Counted from the first letter of the stretch, positions 1 to 6,288 are shown. The stretch is DNA of 10,280 nt from Flavipsychrobacter sp. (GCA_021156265.1 JAJNBR010000092.1:1-10280); one strand, 5' to 3'. The notes: generated by a model from the sequence alone, not told the origin. Program-made: numbers and translations.

Positions 1-947
1 CCGTAATTCAGATTAGTTTCCAGGTCGGCATAGGTATTGGAGATGATAAGGATGTGCACCGTATAGTTCGTCACCTGGTCGGTGCTCATCTGCGCAGCCG
101 CGCCTTTGCTCGACACGCTGATCTTAGATACCACACCCTTGAATTTCCTGTTTCGGTAGGCGTCCGCTTCTATCAACGTCGTGTCGTTGATCTTCACTTT
201 AGCTATATCCGTTTCGCTTACATCCACACGCACCTCTATACGTCCCATGTCTGCAATGGTCAGCATGTCCGTACCTGCCATCTGCGCGGTACCTACCACG
301 CGCTCACCAAGCTTTACGTTCAGTTGCGAGATGATGCCCGATGTTGGAGCGAATATGGTGGTCCTCCTGAGATTTTCTCTTGCCTGGCTCAGGCCCGCCG
401 ATGCGCCCTGCACACTGTATTGTCCACCCGAGATATTAGCTTGTGCGGCGTCATAGCTGGCCTTTGCGCTCAAATACTGTGCTTCCGCCTGCTCAAACTC
501 CATCGCTGATATTACTTTTTCAGCATAGAGTTTTTTGTTCCTGTTGTAATTGGCTGATGCCTGTTCGTACTGCGCTTTTGATTGGGCCGCTATCTCCCGG
601 GCATTATTTACGCGTGCGCGCGTTTCTTCTACCTGCGCTTCGGCCTGGTTTACCACTGAGCCGTAAATGTTCGGATTGATGCGGACCAGCAGCTGTCCTT
701 TGCGAACGCTGTCACCTTCTTTTATGGTCAGCTCAATGATCTCACCACTCACCTCGGGACTGAGCTTCACCTCTGTTTCAGGATAGATCTTGCCGCTGGC
801 AGTCACGGTTTCGGTGATGGTATGCAGGGCTACTTTTTCAACAGCTACCTTGGTACCCTTGTCACCCCTTGTTTTACCAACGATGATCAGTATGATCAGC
901 AACGCCACAAATCCGCCAATGACCCACCACAGAGTTTTCTTATTCAT
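1..947 (-). CDS. HlyD/MacA-family periplasmic adaptor subunit of an efflux transporter (partial, C-terminus outside window)
   Basis: This frame is open from an ATG at 945-947 to the left edge, giving 315 residues with no stop; the C-terminus lies outside the window. The family is the membrane-fusion subunit that links an inner-membrane ABC or RND pump to an outer-membrane channel. Visible features: an N-terminal membrane anchor at residues 6-24 (WWVIGGFVALLIILIIVG); a first lipoyl-like half-motif at about 62-91 (PEVSGEIIELTIKEGDSVRKG); an Ala/Gln/Glu-rich alpha-helical hairpin at about 95-195; a second lipoyl half at about 198-219 (IFAPTSGIISQLNVKLGERV); then the start of the beta-barrel domain. 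It begins 35 bases after the metG stop on the same strand, so co-transcription is possible, though the functions are unrelated. The partner pump should lie to the left. The family is clear; the substrate and MacA versus RND type cannot be decided here. Confidence 0.9.
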   Translation of the reverse strand, partial: MNKKTLWWVIGGFVALLIILIIVGKTRGDKGTKVAVEKVALHTITETVTASGKIYPETEVKLSPEVSGEIIELTIKEGDSVRKGQLLVRINPNIYGSVVNQAEAQVEETRARVNNAREIAAQSKAQYEQASANYNRNKKLYAEKVISAMEFEQAEAQYLSAKASYDAAQANISGGQYSVQGASAGLSQARENLRRTTIFAPTSGIISQLNVKLGERVVGTAQMAGTDMLTIADMGRIEVRVDVSETDIAKVKINDTTLIEADAYRNRKFKGVVSKISVSSKGAAAQMSTDQVTNYTVHILIISNTYADLETNLNY

Positions 948-982
948 TTATGGTCTTTGATGTGTGATGTATGATTTAATCA

Positions 983-3088
983 TTACTTAACGCCTGCCCC
1001 ATTATCTGTCACTTCAACCGGGCTGGCAAATACCAGTTTGCCTTCGGCGTTCTCGGCCATTAGGATCATGCCTTTGCTCTCGATGCCACGCATCTTGCGC
1101 GGGGCAAGGTTAGCAACAACAGTCACCTGCTTGCCGATGATATCTTCGGGCTTGAAATGCATAGCGATACCCGAAAGCACTGTGCGCTTTTCATAACCCA
1201 GGTCTATTTCCAGCTTCAGCAGCTTATCGGCTTTTTCTACTTTTTCAGCATGCAGGATAGTACCCACCCGCAGATCTATCTTATTAAAATCGTCTATTGT
1301 TATCTCCGGCTTCTGCGTTGCTGGGAAGGTGTTAGCTTCTTCTGTACTTGTATTCTGGGGTTGTTGGGCAGCTTGCTCCATGGCGCTTTGTTTTAAGTTG
1401 TTCTTTAGTTTTTCTACCTGCGCGGTCACTTGTTCGTCCTCCACTTTTTTGAACAGCAGCTCGGGTGCACGTAGTGGGTAGCCTACTTTAAGCAGGTCCA
1501 GCTTGCCGGCATTTTCCCAGTCCAGCATGCGTTCTACCACCTTCATCATATGACACATCTTCTTTGCCGTGAACGGGAGGAACGGATTGATCAGTATCGA
1601 TAGGTTAGCTGACAGCTGCAGGCAAATATGCAGGCAGTTGTCTATCAGCTTCTGATCGTCAGGATTGGCTTCAACGTTCTTAGCAACTATCCATGGCTGT
1701 TTATCCTGCATGTATTTGTTGCCTTTGCGGGCAAGGTCCATTACATCAAACAATGCATCGCGGAATTTGTAGTTCTCTATGTTCGACTCTACGAGGTTCT
1801 TCGAGTCCTTTATGGCTTCAATAATTGCACGGTCGGTATCGTCTAAAATGTCTTCATGCAGCTTTGGCACTTTACCGTTGCACAGTTTGTGCATCAGTAC
1901 AAAAGCCCTGTTCACAAAGTTGCCGAATACAGCTACCAGCTCACTGTTATTACAATCCTGGAAATCCTTCCAGGTAAAATCGTTATCCTTTGTCTCAGGT
2001 GCGTTGCGGCACAGTACATAGCGCAACACATCCTGCTGGTCGGGGAAATCCTTTACATATTCATCTACCCACACCGCCCAGTTGCGGCTGGTGCTCACTT
2101 TGTCGCCTTCTATGTTCAGGAACTCGTTGGCCGGAACGTTCTCTGGCACTACATAGCTTCCGTGCGCATGCAGTATAGCCGGGAAGATGATACAGTGGAA
2201 CACGATATTATCCTTGCCAATGAAGTGCACCAGCTTGGTGTCTTCTTTTTGCCAGTAGTCGGCCCACATTGGCGTCAGCTCTTTGGTGGCGCTGATGTAG
2301 CCAATCGGGGCATCAAACCATACATACAGCACTTTGCCATCGGCGTCGGGCAGCGGCACGGGTACACCCCAGTTGCTGTCGCGGGTCATGGCGCGGGGCT
2401 GCAGGCCGCTGTCTATCCAGCTTTTGCACTGGCCGTACACGTTAGGTTTCCACTGATCCTTTTTTCCGTCAACGATCCACTCCTTCAGCCAGCCTTCGTA
2501 TTTATTCAATGGGAAGTACCAGTGTTTTGTTTTACGTTTTACCGGCGTGGCGCTGCTCAGTGCACTGCGCGGGTTGATCAGTTGCTCGGGGCTCAGGCTG
2601 CTGCCGCATTTCTCACACTGGTCGCCATAGGCGCCGGGGTTGCTGCACACAGGGCAGGTGCCTACTATATACCTGTCGGCCAGGAAAACCTGTTTTTCTT
2701 CGTCGTAATACTGCTCACTTTCGCGCTCTTCAAATACGCCGTCGTCGTACAGTTTTTTGAAAATGGCCTGGCTGGTCTCGTGGTGTATCTTATTGCTGGT
2801 GCGGCTGTAAATATCAAAGCTGATACCCATCTGCTCAAAGCTGTCTTTGATGATGGCGTTGTACTTATCTACTACCTGCTGGGGGGTAATGCCCTCCTTC
2901 ATGGCGCGGATGGTGATGGGCACGCCGTGTTCATCGCTGCCACACACGAATTTTACGTCCCTTTTCTGGGCGCGCAGGTAACGAACATATATATCAGATG
3001 GTAAATAACAGCCTGCCAGGTGACCAATATGCACAGGGCCATTGGCATAGGGCAGGGCGGCAGTTACCAGGTATCGCTTAAAATCCAT
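983..3088 (-). CDS. metG: Methionyl-tRNA synthetase
   Basis: This class I aminoacyl-tRNA synthetase attaches methionine to tRNA-Met in the cytoplasm. The 701-residue product is complete and slightly longer than the 677-residue E. coli enzyme. The HIGH motif is at residues 20-23, after LPYANGPV. A zinc-knuckle insertion has Cys145, Cys148, Cys158 and Cys161 (CPVC, CEKC). The KMSKS loop reads KVSTS at 330-334, followed by RNWAVWVDEY; the Thr in place of the second Lys looks like a lineage-type variant rather than damage. The anticodon-binding helical region covers about 370-545. A low-complexity Gln/Ala/Thr linker (about 565-595) joins it to a C-terminal EMAP-II/Trbp111-like OB-fold tRNA-binding domain at 596-701 (DLRVGTILHAEKVEKADKLL; GIESKGMILMA). 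The ATG at 3088 gives the canonical N-terminus. No good promoter box was found in the short stretch upstream. Confidence 0.98.
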   Translation of the reverse strand: MDFKRYLVTAALPYANGPVHIGHLAGCYLPSDIYVRYLRAQKRDVKFVCGSDEHGVPITIRAMKEGITPQQVVDKYNAIIKDSFEQMGISFDIYSRTSNKIHHETSQAIFKKLYDDGVFEERESEQYYDEEKQVFLADRYIVGTCPVCSNPGAYGDQCEKCGSSLSPEQLINPRSALSSATPVKRKTKHWYFPLNKYEGWLKEWIVDGKKDQWKPNVYGQCKSWIDSGLQPRAMTRDSNWGVPVPLPDADGKVLYVWFDAPIGYISATKELTPMWADYWQKEDTKLVHFIGKDNIVFHCIIFPAILHAHGSYVVPENVPANEFLNIEGDKVSTSRNWAVWVDEYVKDFPDQQDVLRYVLCRNAPETKDNDFTWKDFQDCNNSELVAVFGNFVNRAFVLMHKLCNGKVPKLHEDILDDTDRAIIEAIKDSKNLVESNIENYKFRDALFDVMDLARKGNKYMQDKQPWIVAKNVEANPDDQKLIDNCLHICLQLSANLSILINPFLPFTAKKMCHMMKVVERMLDWENAGKLDLLKVGYPLRAPELLFKKVEDEQVTAQVEKLKNNLKQSAMEQAAQQPQNTSTEEANTFPATQKPEITIDDFNKIDLRVGTILHAEKVEKADKLLKLEIDLGYEKRTVLSGIAMHFKPEDIIGKQVTVVANLAPRKMRGIESKGMILMAENAEGKLVFASPVEVTDNGAGVK

Positions 3089-3162
3089 TCTTAGAAGTCT
3101 CGGTTAAATGAGCCTGCAAGATAAGAAAGGGCTGGCAGATATTGGAAAAGCCCATCAGTACC

Positions 3163-3238
3163 GTCATTCTGCTCTAAGGAAGACCTTCCGTTGAATCTCT
3201 TTCGTCTTCGGGTTGCCGGAGGCCGGCGTGGTAATGAC
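3163..3238. repeat. Possible REP-like intergenic inverted element
   Basis: The segment between metG and the 3317 gene is bounded by GTCATT (3163-3168) and its inverse AATGAC (3233-3238). Inside it is a short hairpin, GGAAG-ac-CTTCC, at about 3179-3190. Outer ends of this GTCATT/AATGAC kind are common in dispersed intergenic repeats of many bacteria. Only one copy occurs in this window, so repetitiveness is inferred. It could also be chance symmetry in the metG leader region. Confidence 0.25.
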
Positions 3239-3272
3239 TTCCCTGCGATAGAGCCGTATAAGCATTTTTCGA

Positions 3273-3295
3273 ATTTGGTATCTTTATTGCTACCA
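3273..3295 (+). promoter_or_regulatory. Promoter-like block of the 3317 lipoprotein gene, shared with the 6419 gene
   Basis: A -7-like box TATCTTTA (3279-3286; consensus TAnnTTTG) lies inside a 23-nt block that matches 21 of 23 positions at 6374-6396, upstream of the second lipoprotein gene. It ends 21 bases before the ATG at 3317, against 22 bases in the other copy. No convincing -33 TTTG is present at 19-bp spacing. Its position argues that translation begins at 3317 rather than at the upstream in-frame ATG at 3191. Confidence 0.5.
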
Positions 3296-3316
3296 ATACT
3301 AAAAACCGCAACCTCT

Positions 3317-3766
3317 ATGAGATCCCTTATCGTTTTAGTCCTGGTACTGTTATCGTGCAACCGCGACCCTGACAAGACCCCGATCCCTGCACCCGCGCCG
3401 GTCGATGGCCGTGACTCCATTATTGGGACGTACAACGGTCAGTTACGCATATGGCATACGTATCCAAAATTCGACTCGGTCAAGAACCAGACGTATTTGG
3501 TAACGCAGGTAGACAGTCTGTACACCACCACGTGTGTGGTGGCCAAGACCGGAAAGGACTCTTTTACGATAAACATAGAGCCCGCCAACTGGTTGGAGTC
3601 TTGTCAATACATACCCGGCCAGCGGCACTACCGAATACCAATAGGTTCACCCGTCCATGGAGGAACCAATATCGATATATTTAAGGATAGTATCGATTAC
3701 AGGACCAGTTACACCGGATCCTATTCATCCTTTACGAAAGGCAAGGATTTTCTCGGTAGGAAATAA
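3317..3766 (+). CDS. Hypothetical lipoprotein, 149 aa
   Basis: I do not recognise the family. The start at 3317 places a clean lipoprotein signal at the N-terminus: MRSLIVLVLVLLSC, with lipobox LLSC and Cys14 as the predicted lipidated residue. A short proline-rich linker follows (DKTPIPAPAPVDG). The mature part (about residues 35-149) has alternating polar and hydrophobic stretches (IIGTYNGQLRIWHTY, TYLVTQVDSLYTTTCVV) that suggest a small beta-rich domain, with two further Cys residues. An in-frame ATG at 3191 would add 42 residues, but that extension crosses the promoter-like block at 3273-3295 and destroys the signal peptide. The gene converges on the minus-strand gene ending at 3807. It is probably exported to the envelope; its role is unknown. 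Confidence 0.7.
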   Translation: MRSLIVLVLVLLSCNRDPDKTPIPAPAPVDGRDSIIGTYNGQLRIWHTYPKFDSVKNQTYLVTQVDSLYTTTCVVAKTGKDSFTINIEPANWLESCQYIPGQRHYRIPIGSPVHGGTNIDIFKDSIDYRTSYTGSYSSFTKGKDFLGRK

Positions 3767-3787
3767 TGATTTTCCGCACTGTAAGCA

Positions 3788-3804
3788 AGGCGGTTTCTCC
3801 GCCT
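3788..3804. terminator. Short GC-rich hairpin between convergent genes
   Basis: AGGCGG (3788-3793) pairs with CCGCCT (3799-3804) around a 5-nt loop. It lies in the 40-bp gap between the convergent stops at 3766 and 3807, where a bidirectional terminator is expected. Neither side has a real T-run, so intrinsic termination would be weak. Confidence 0.3.
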
Positions 3805-3806
3805 GG

Positions 3807-4643
3807 CTATGCCCCTCGCACAGCTTGTTTCCTTTTCCTGGTCACATACAACCACCATCCTGTTGCTATCATCAGCCACAAAGGCCACACGGCCACAAGC
3901 GCCACAAACAGGCTCTGCAATGCAGCCCATCCATTGTACAGGCTGTTGGCCAGTTGCCTGCCAAACGGTTCGGTAGCCGCATAGTCGGTGTTTATTATCG
4001 TGGTGGTGTATACCTGTGCCGGCTGCGCCAGCTCTATAGAAACGGTTGCATAGTGCACATCGTCCAGTATCTGCAGGTTGTCTATCCTGCGGTCTACGGC
4101 CTGCAGGGTGTTGATACCTGTATCTGCTATTTTACTTTTAAGTTGTGCGGGCCGCAGTGCTTCATTTCTCAATGCGTTTGCCAGGTAGGCCAGCGTTTTG
4201 TCGTCTTGCCGCAGGTCGCGGTATTCTGTAAATTCGGTTACCTGCGGCAAGAGGTGCAGCAAAGAGTCGAGATGATACGCAGGCACGCGCAGCACCAGGT
4301 GGGCAATGGGGGTGTACGATATTACCTGCTTCAGCGAGTCGGGTTTATAACTCAGGGTGCGTTGCTCTATAGCGGGACTCTCAATGGTGCTTTGAGTCAC
4401 CAGCCCCCCAAGTTGGGTCACTGTAGTTTCCAGGGCCAGTGTAGCGTCCTGCACATTGCGCACGCGGCAGCGAATATCGGCACTGCGGGCTATTTTTCGT
4501 GACGAAGAATGCATAGACGTAATATCATCGGCAAACCCGGTGCTGTCGGCGGCGGCGGCAGCGTATTCTTTTGAAGACTGGCTTGCATTGCAAGCTGCGA
4601 GCAGCAGTAGCGCTGCAATAGATGGTGTGACCAGGTAGCGCAT
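3807..4643 (-). CDS. DUF4349-type membrane-anchored lipoprotein, 278 aa
   Basis: The N-terminus MRYLVTPSIAALLLLAAC is a lipoprotein signal with lipobox LAAC and Cys18. The central part (about 50-210) fits the DUF4349 pattern as I know it: a RKIARSADIRCRVRNVQDAT opening, a TQLGGLVTQSTIES strand, then LRVPAYHLDSLLHLLPQV, a helical stretch with DDKTLAYLANALRNEA, and a closing ATVSIELAQPAQVY strand. A membrane helix at about 244-268 (FVALVAVWPLWLMIATGWWLY) is followed by a basic tail TRKRKQ. DUF4349 proteins usually have this architecture of N-terminal lipid or signal, domain and C-terminal helix, and their function is not established. The domain assignment is from memory of the family, not a search. 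The gene is monocistronic here, and a short inverted repeat spans its start codon. Confidence 0.8.
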   Translation of the reverse strand: MRYLVTPSIAALLLLAACNASQSSKEYAAAAADSTGFADDITSMHSSSRKIARSADIRCRVRNVQDATLALETTVTQLGGLVTQSTIESPAIEQRTLSYKPDSLKQVISYTPIAHLVLRVPAYHLDSLLHLLPQVTEFTEYRDLRQDDKTLAYLANALRNEALRPAQLKSKIADTGINTLQAVDRRIDNLQILDDVHYATVSIELAQPAQVYTTTIINTDYAATEPFGRQLANSLYNGWAALQSLFVALVAVWPLWLMIATGWWLYVTRKRKQAVRGA

Positions 4644-4671
4644 AAATGGTTGGTTTTATACTTATTTATGC
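4640..4671 (-). promoter_or_regulatory. Inverted repeat overlapping the DUF4349 gene start codon
   Basis: GCATAAAT (4640-4647) and ATTTATGC (4664-4671) are perfect 8-bp inverted arms separated by 16 bp. The left arm contains the CAT complement of the ATG at 4641-4643. In the mRNA this could form a hairpin hiding the start codon, or the DNA could be a dimeric protein site. There is no TAnnTTTG promoter next to it, so the regulatory reading is inference. Confidence 0.3.
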
Positions 4672-4762
4672 CTGCAACCGCAAAAGGTGACGTCCCTTCG
4701 CTGTTAAATAAAAGATAAAGAGTTTACGACCTGGAAGGGTGCTGCCGGCAAAACAGCAGAGC

Positions 4763-4780
4763 TGGCACGGTTCTTTTTAC
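4763..4780 (+). promoter_or_regulatory. Sigma-54-like promoter of repeat copy 1
   Basis: TGGCACG (4763-4769) has the -24 GG, and a T-run (4774-4778) followed by AC sits where the -12 TTGC element of a sigma-54 promoter would be, with the correct 10-bp spacing. The -12 GC is replaced by TT, so the match is incomplete. The block is identical in copy 2 and conserved in copy 3. Similarity between copies begins exactly at this TGGCAC, which supports a promoter role. No TAnnTTTG box is present here. Confidence 0.45.
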
Positions 4781-4787
4781 ATCTCTA

Positions 4788-4912
4788 ATGCAAGGTTGTG
4801 AAGAATGGTTCAGGATCCAAACGAAGAACAGATGAACAAAAGACTATAGAAATCTCTGAAACCAAATAATTAGCAACTATAAAAGAGGACGCATCCGTGT
4901 GGTCCTCTTTTC
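4788..4912 (+). ncRNA. Candidate small RNA, repeat family copy 1
   Basis: The predicted RNA is about 125 nt, running from a start about 12 nt after the -12-like element to the terminator. It begins at or next to a 26-nt core (4790-4815) that is invariant in all three copies. A middle of about 30 nt varies (4817-4846). A conserved 3' part follows (4847-4876, identical in copy 2), then the terminator hairpin. GGTTCAG (4807-4813) can pair with CTGAAACC (4856-4863, one bulged A), closing the variable middle. Copy 1 and copy 2 are identical over 54 bp from the promoter block through the core, while their outer flanks are unrelated. A 14-codon frame (MVQDPNEEQMNKRL) exists inside, but it is not kept in the other copies, so I favour RNA over peptide. 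I do not recognise the family. Confidence 0.6.
4881..4912 (+). terminator. Intrinsic terminator of repeat copy 1
   Basis: AAAAGAGGAC (4881-4890) pairs perfectly with GTCCTCTTTT (4902-4911) around an 11-nt loop that can itself close as G-C-A / T-G-T over TCCG. The 3' arm ends in the U-run expected of a Rho-independent terminator. Confidence 0.85.
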
Positions 4913-5033
4913 TTTCTGCAGATGTTGTTAAATGTAAGCAGACGAGAAATAATAATTACAATTTATTGGAAAATTATTGATATATTGCAGTAGTACTTGC
5001 CAATGCAATTGCCAAACTAAAACACACCGCTTT

Positions 5034-5168
5034 ATGATACTAATAACAAATGTTCTTCTTGCAGTAAGTGCATCGCTTCTTCTGAATACCGCAGTGATAG
5101 TTATTACCTTACTGACAATATTCTCTATATACTGGTTTACCGGCCTGGGTACCAAAACTAAAAAGTAA
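5034..5168 (+). CDS. Small hydrophobic membrane peptide, 44 aa
   Basis: MILITNVLLAVSASLLLNTAVIVITLLTIFSIYWFTGLGTKTKK is almost entirely apolar from residue 1 to 37 and ends in a short basic tail. This suggests one long or two tightly packed membrane helices with the C-terminus in the cytoplasm. An in-frame ATG at 4977 would add 19 residues including three Cys, but it lies at a possible promoter element (TATATTGC at 4981-4988, an imperfect TAnnTTTG), so the start at 5034 is preferred. No clear Shine-Dalgarno is seen. Size and composition resemble type I toxin peptides or small membrane regulators, but no antisense partner is evident. It could be a chance ORF in AT-rich DNA. Confidence 0.4.
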   Translation: MILITNVLLAVSASLLLNTAVIVITLLTIFSIYWFTGLGTKTKK

Positions 5169-5197
5169 TAGGGTAAAGCTACGGGCACCAGTTTCCC

Positions 5198-5395
5198 TCA
5201 TTCGTCTTTCCCAGCCAGCGAAAAATCCGTTCCGGGATGCGACAGCGAATGGTACATTTTCAAAATGTCTCTTTTTACCAGGATATTGTTTGACGAATAG
5301 AATTCTGCTTTCAGCAGGCTTTTAAGATCGGTGAAATGGATAACCCCATTATAAGCTCTTTTCCTTTTAAAATACTCTTTCGACCTCGTGTTCAT
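5198..5395 (-). CDS. Hypothetical small protein, 65 aa
   Basis: The frame starts at an ATG at 5393-5395 and stops at 5198. The product is basic at the N-terminus (NTRSKEYFKRKRAYNG) and otherwise reads like a soluble helical protein (DLKSLLKAEFYSS, ILVKRDILKMYHSL). No family is recognised and no signal peptide or membrane segment is seen. A -7-like TACATTTA lies on the minus strand only about 5 bases before the ATG, so either the real start is further in or that box is not used. It sits between the hydrophobic peptide gene and repeat copy 2, on the opposite strand. It may be a gene fragment. Confidence 0.35.
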   Translation of the reverse strand: MNTRSKEYFKRKRAYNGVIHFTDLKSLLKAEFYSSNNILVKRDILKMYHSLSHPGTDFSLAGKDE

Positions 5396-5441
5396 TTCTA
5401 AATGTAAACTATTTTAAGACGTGGGCTTGTGAAAAGACATG

Positions 5442-5459
5442 TGGCACGGTTCTTTTTAC
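5442..5459 (+). promoter_or_regulatory. Sigma-54-like promoter of repeat copy 2
   Basis: The TGGCACG element (5442-5448) and T-run plus AC (5453-5459) are identical to copy 1, including spacing. The sequence upstream of 5442 is unrelated to that of copy 1, so conservation starts at the -24-like element. Confidence 0.45.
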
Positions 5460-5466
5460 ATCTCTA

Positions 5467-5590
5467 ATGCAAGGTTGTGAAGAATGGTTCAGGATGCAAC
5501 GACGAACAGATGAATGAAAGACTTTAGAAATCTCTGAAACCAAATAATTAGCAATCATAAAAGAGGACGCATCCGTGTGGTCCTCTTTTT
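5467..5590 (+). ncRNA. Candidate small RNA, repeat family copy 2
   Basis: This copy is closest to copy 1. It is identical over 5442-5495, 5525-5554 and the whole terminator hairpin (5559-5589), with substitutions and a 1-nt deletion concentrated in the middle (5496-5524). The deletion breaks the short reading frame seen in copy 1, giving only MVQDATTNR, which argues against a coding role. GGTTCAG (5486-5492) can pair with CTGAAACC (5534-5541). GGATGC (5492-5497) is also fully complementary to GCATCC in the terminator loop (5569-5574), a possible pseudoknot, although it shares a base with the first helix. The unit ends 37 bases before the secreted-protein gene at 5628, on the same strand. Confidence 0.6.
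5559..5590 (+). terminator. Intrinsic terminator of repeat copy 2
   Basis: The 10-bp stem AAAAGAGGAC / GTCCTCTTTT (5559-5568 with 5580-5589) has an 11-nt loop and five terminal Ts. It is identical to the hairpin of copy 1. It should separate the small RNA from the gene at 5628. Confidence 0.85.
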
Positions 5591-5627
5591 CGTGTAAGCA
5601 AATGCTGTTCCTTTCGTAAATTGTAAT

Positions 5628-6128
5628 ATGAAATGGTTTCTGATTTCAATATTATCGCTCTTCGGCTTTGTCGCACATGCACAGGATATTTACCTGCTAC
5701 CGAACGAAGAAGTTATCTACAGTTTCGAGACGACTAACGGCAAGAAGGTAATGGTGGCAAGAGAAACCCAAAACGCTTATCTCGTATATCGCTTCGGCAG
5801 TAAACATAAGTTGGAATTTGAATACCCAACGAAAGACCGCAACAGCTGGAAAAAGTTCAGTTATTCCTTCCTGCTTCGCGGAGGCGGTATTAAAAACGAA
5901 GGAATGGACCTCAATTACCTGTACTTCGATAATAACGGCTTTCGGTATGTGATCTACCAAACGTATTACGCGAGGGGTGAGGAGCGTTTCGCCGGCGTGA
6001 AGGTTATCAACCTTGAAGAGGAGGGTTCAGTCGATGTTAAAGCTAAGTATAGTACCGTGGAGGGCTCCCTCGGCGGATTTTTCAGGGGAGAGAAATTGGT
6101 GCGGGACGGGGAGGAGTTGTTTGAGTAG
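5628..6128 (+). CDS. Hypothetical secreted/periplasmic protein, 166 aa
   Basis: The product has a standard signal peptide, MKWFLISILSLFGFVAHAQ, with likely cleavage after AHA or AQ. The mature part has no Cys and is rich in aromatic beta-strand segments: EVIYSFETTNGKKVMVARE, AYLVYRFGSKHKLEFEYP, FSYSFLLRGGG, LNYLYFDNNGFRYVIYQTYY. It ends with the charged tail EKLVRDGEELFE. The pattern suggests a small beta-sandwich or lipocalin-like fold; this is an impression, not a family match. The gene begins just after the terminator of repeat copy 2, with only a weak -7-like TAAATTGT nearby. A strong terminator lies about 130 bases downstream of the stop, so it appears to be monocistronic. Its function is unknown. 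Confidence 0.7.
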   Translation: MKWFLISILSLFGFVAHAQDIYLLPNEEVIYSFETTNGKKVMVARETQNAYLVYRFGSKHKLEFEYPTKDRNSWKKFSYSFLLRGGGIKNEGMDLNYLYFDNNGFRYVIYQTYYARGEERFAGVKVINLEEEGSVDVKAKYSTVEGSLGGFFRGEKLVRDGEELFE

Positions 6129-6257
6129 TTTACGGTATTAACGAATATCTAAGCAGATCAATTCCTAAAAATCCTTAATGGTGCAAACCAACTAGCATTG
6201 CCGGGCTGTCTTATTTCTTGTTAAGAATAGGTAAGCATAGGTGGTATTATGGGCCAA

Positions 6258-6288
6258 AGCCGGGATAGAAGCATCCCGGCTTTTTTTA
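6258..6288 (+). terminator. Strong intrinsic terminator downstream of the 5628 gene
   Basis: AAGCCGGGAT (6258-6267) pairs perfectly with ATCCCGGCTT (6274-6283) around a 6-nt loop, followed by more Ts to 6288. The 130 bases between the 6128 stop and this hairpin hold no gene, only a small stem TTCTT/AAGAA at 6215-6227. Confidence 0.9.

Noticed and set aside
330..334. MetG KVSTS (residue numbers) as a defective KMSKS motif
   Set aside because: The surrounding sequence is intact and this form of the loop is familiar from Bacteroidota MetG, so it is not evidence of inactivation.
54..679. Three plus-strand frames at the left end
   Set aside because: They are shadows of the minus-strand HlyD-type gene, which is open across the whole region with clear domain structure.
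1856..3004. Long plus-strand frame of 382 codons
   Set aside because: It lies wholly antisense to metG, whose motifs are unambiguous; its translation is low-complexity hydrophobic sequence typical of a shadow frame.
3091..3435. Minus-strand 114-codon frame
   Set aside because: It overlaps the start of the lipoprotein gene at 3317 and metG's upstream region; the composition is basic and repetitive, with no signal or domain.
3657..4502. Plus-strand 281-codon frame
   Set aside because: It is antisense to the DUF4349-type gene and rich in Cys, His and Gln, as expected for a shadow.
4805..4849. Mini-ORF beginning MVQ inside each repeat copy as a possible leader peptide
   Set aside because: The frame lengths and sequences differ (14, 9 and 11 codons) and copy 2 has a frame-breaking deletion. 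Conservation extends upstream of the ATG at base level, and there is no ribosome-binding site, so RNA is the better reading.
4928..5188. Minus-strand 86-codon frame
   Set aside because: It is antisense to the hydrophobic peptide frame and covers promoter-like AT-rich DNA, with no start signals. I slightly prefer the plus-strand frame, although both are weak.
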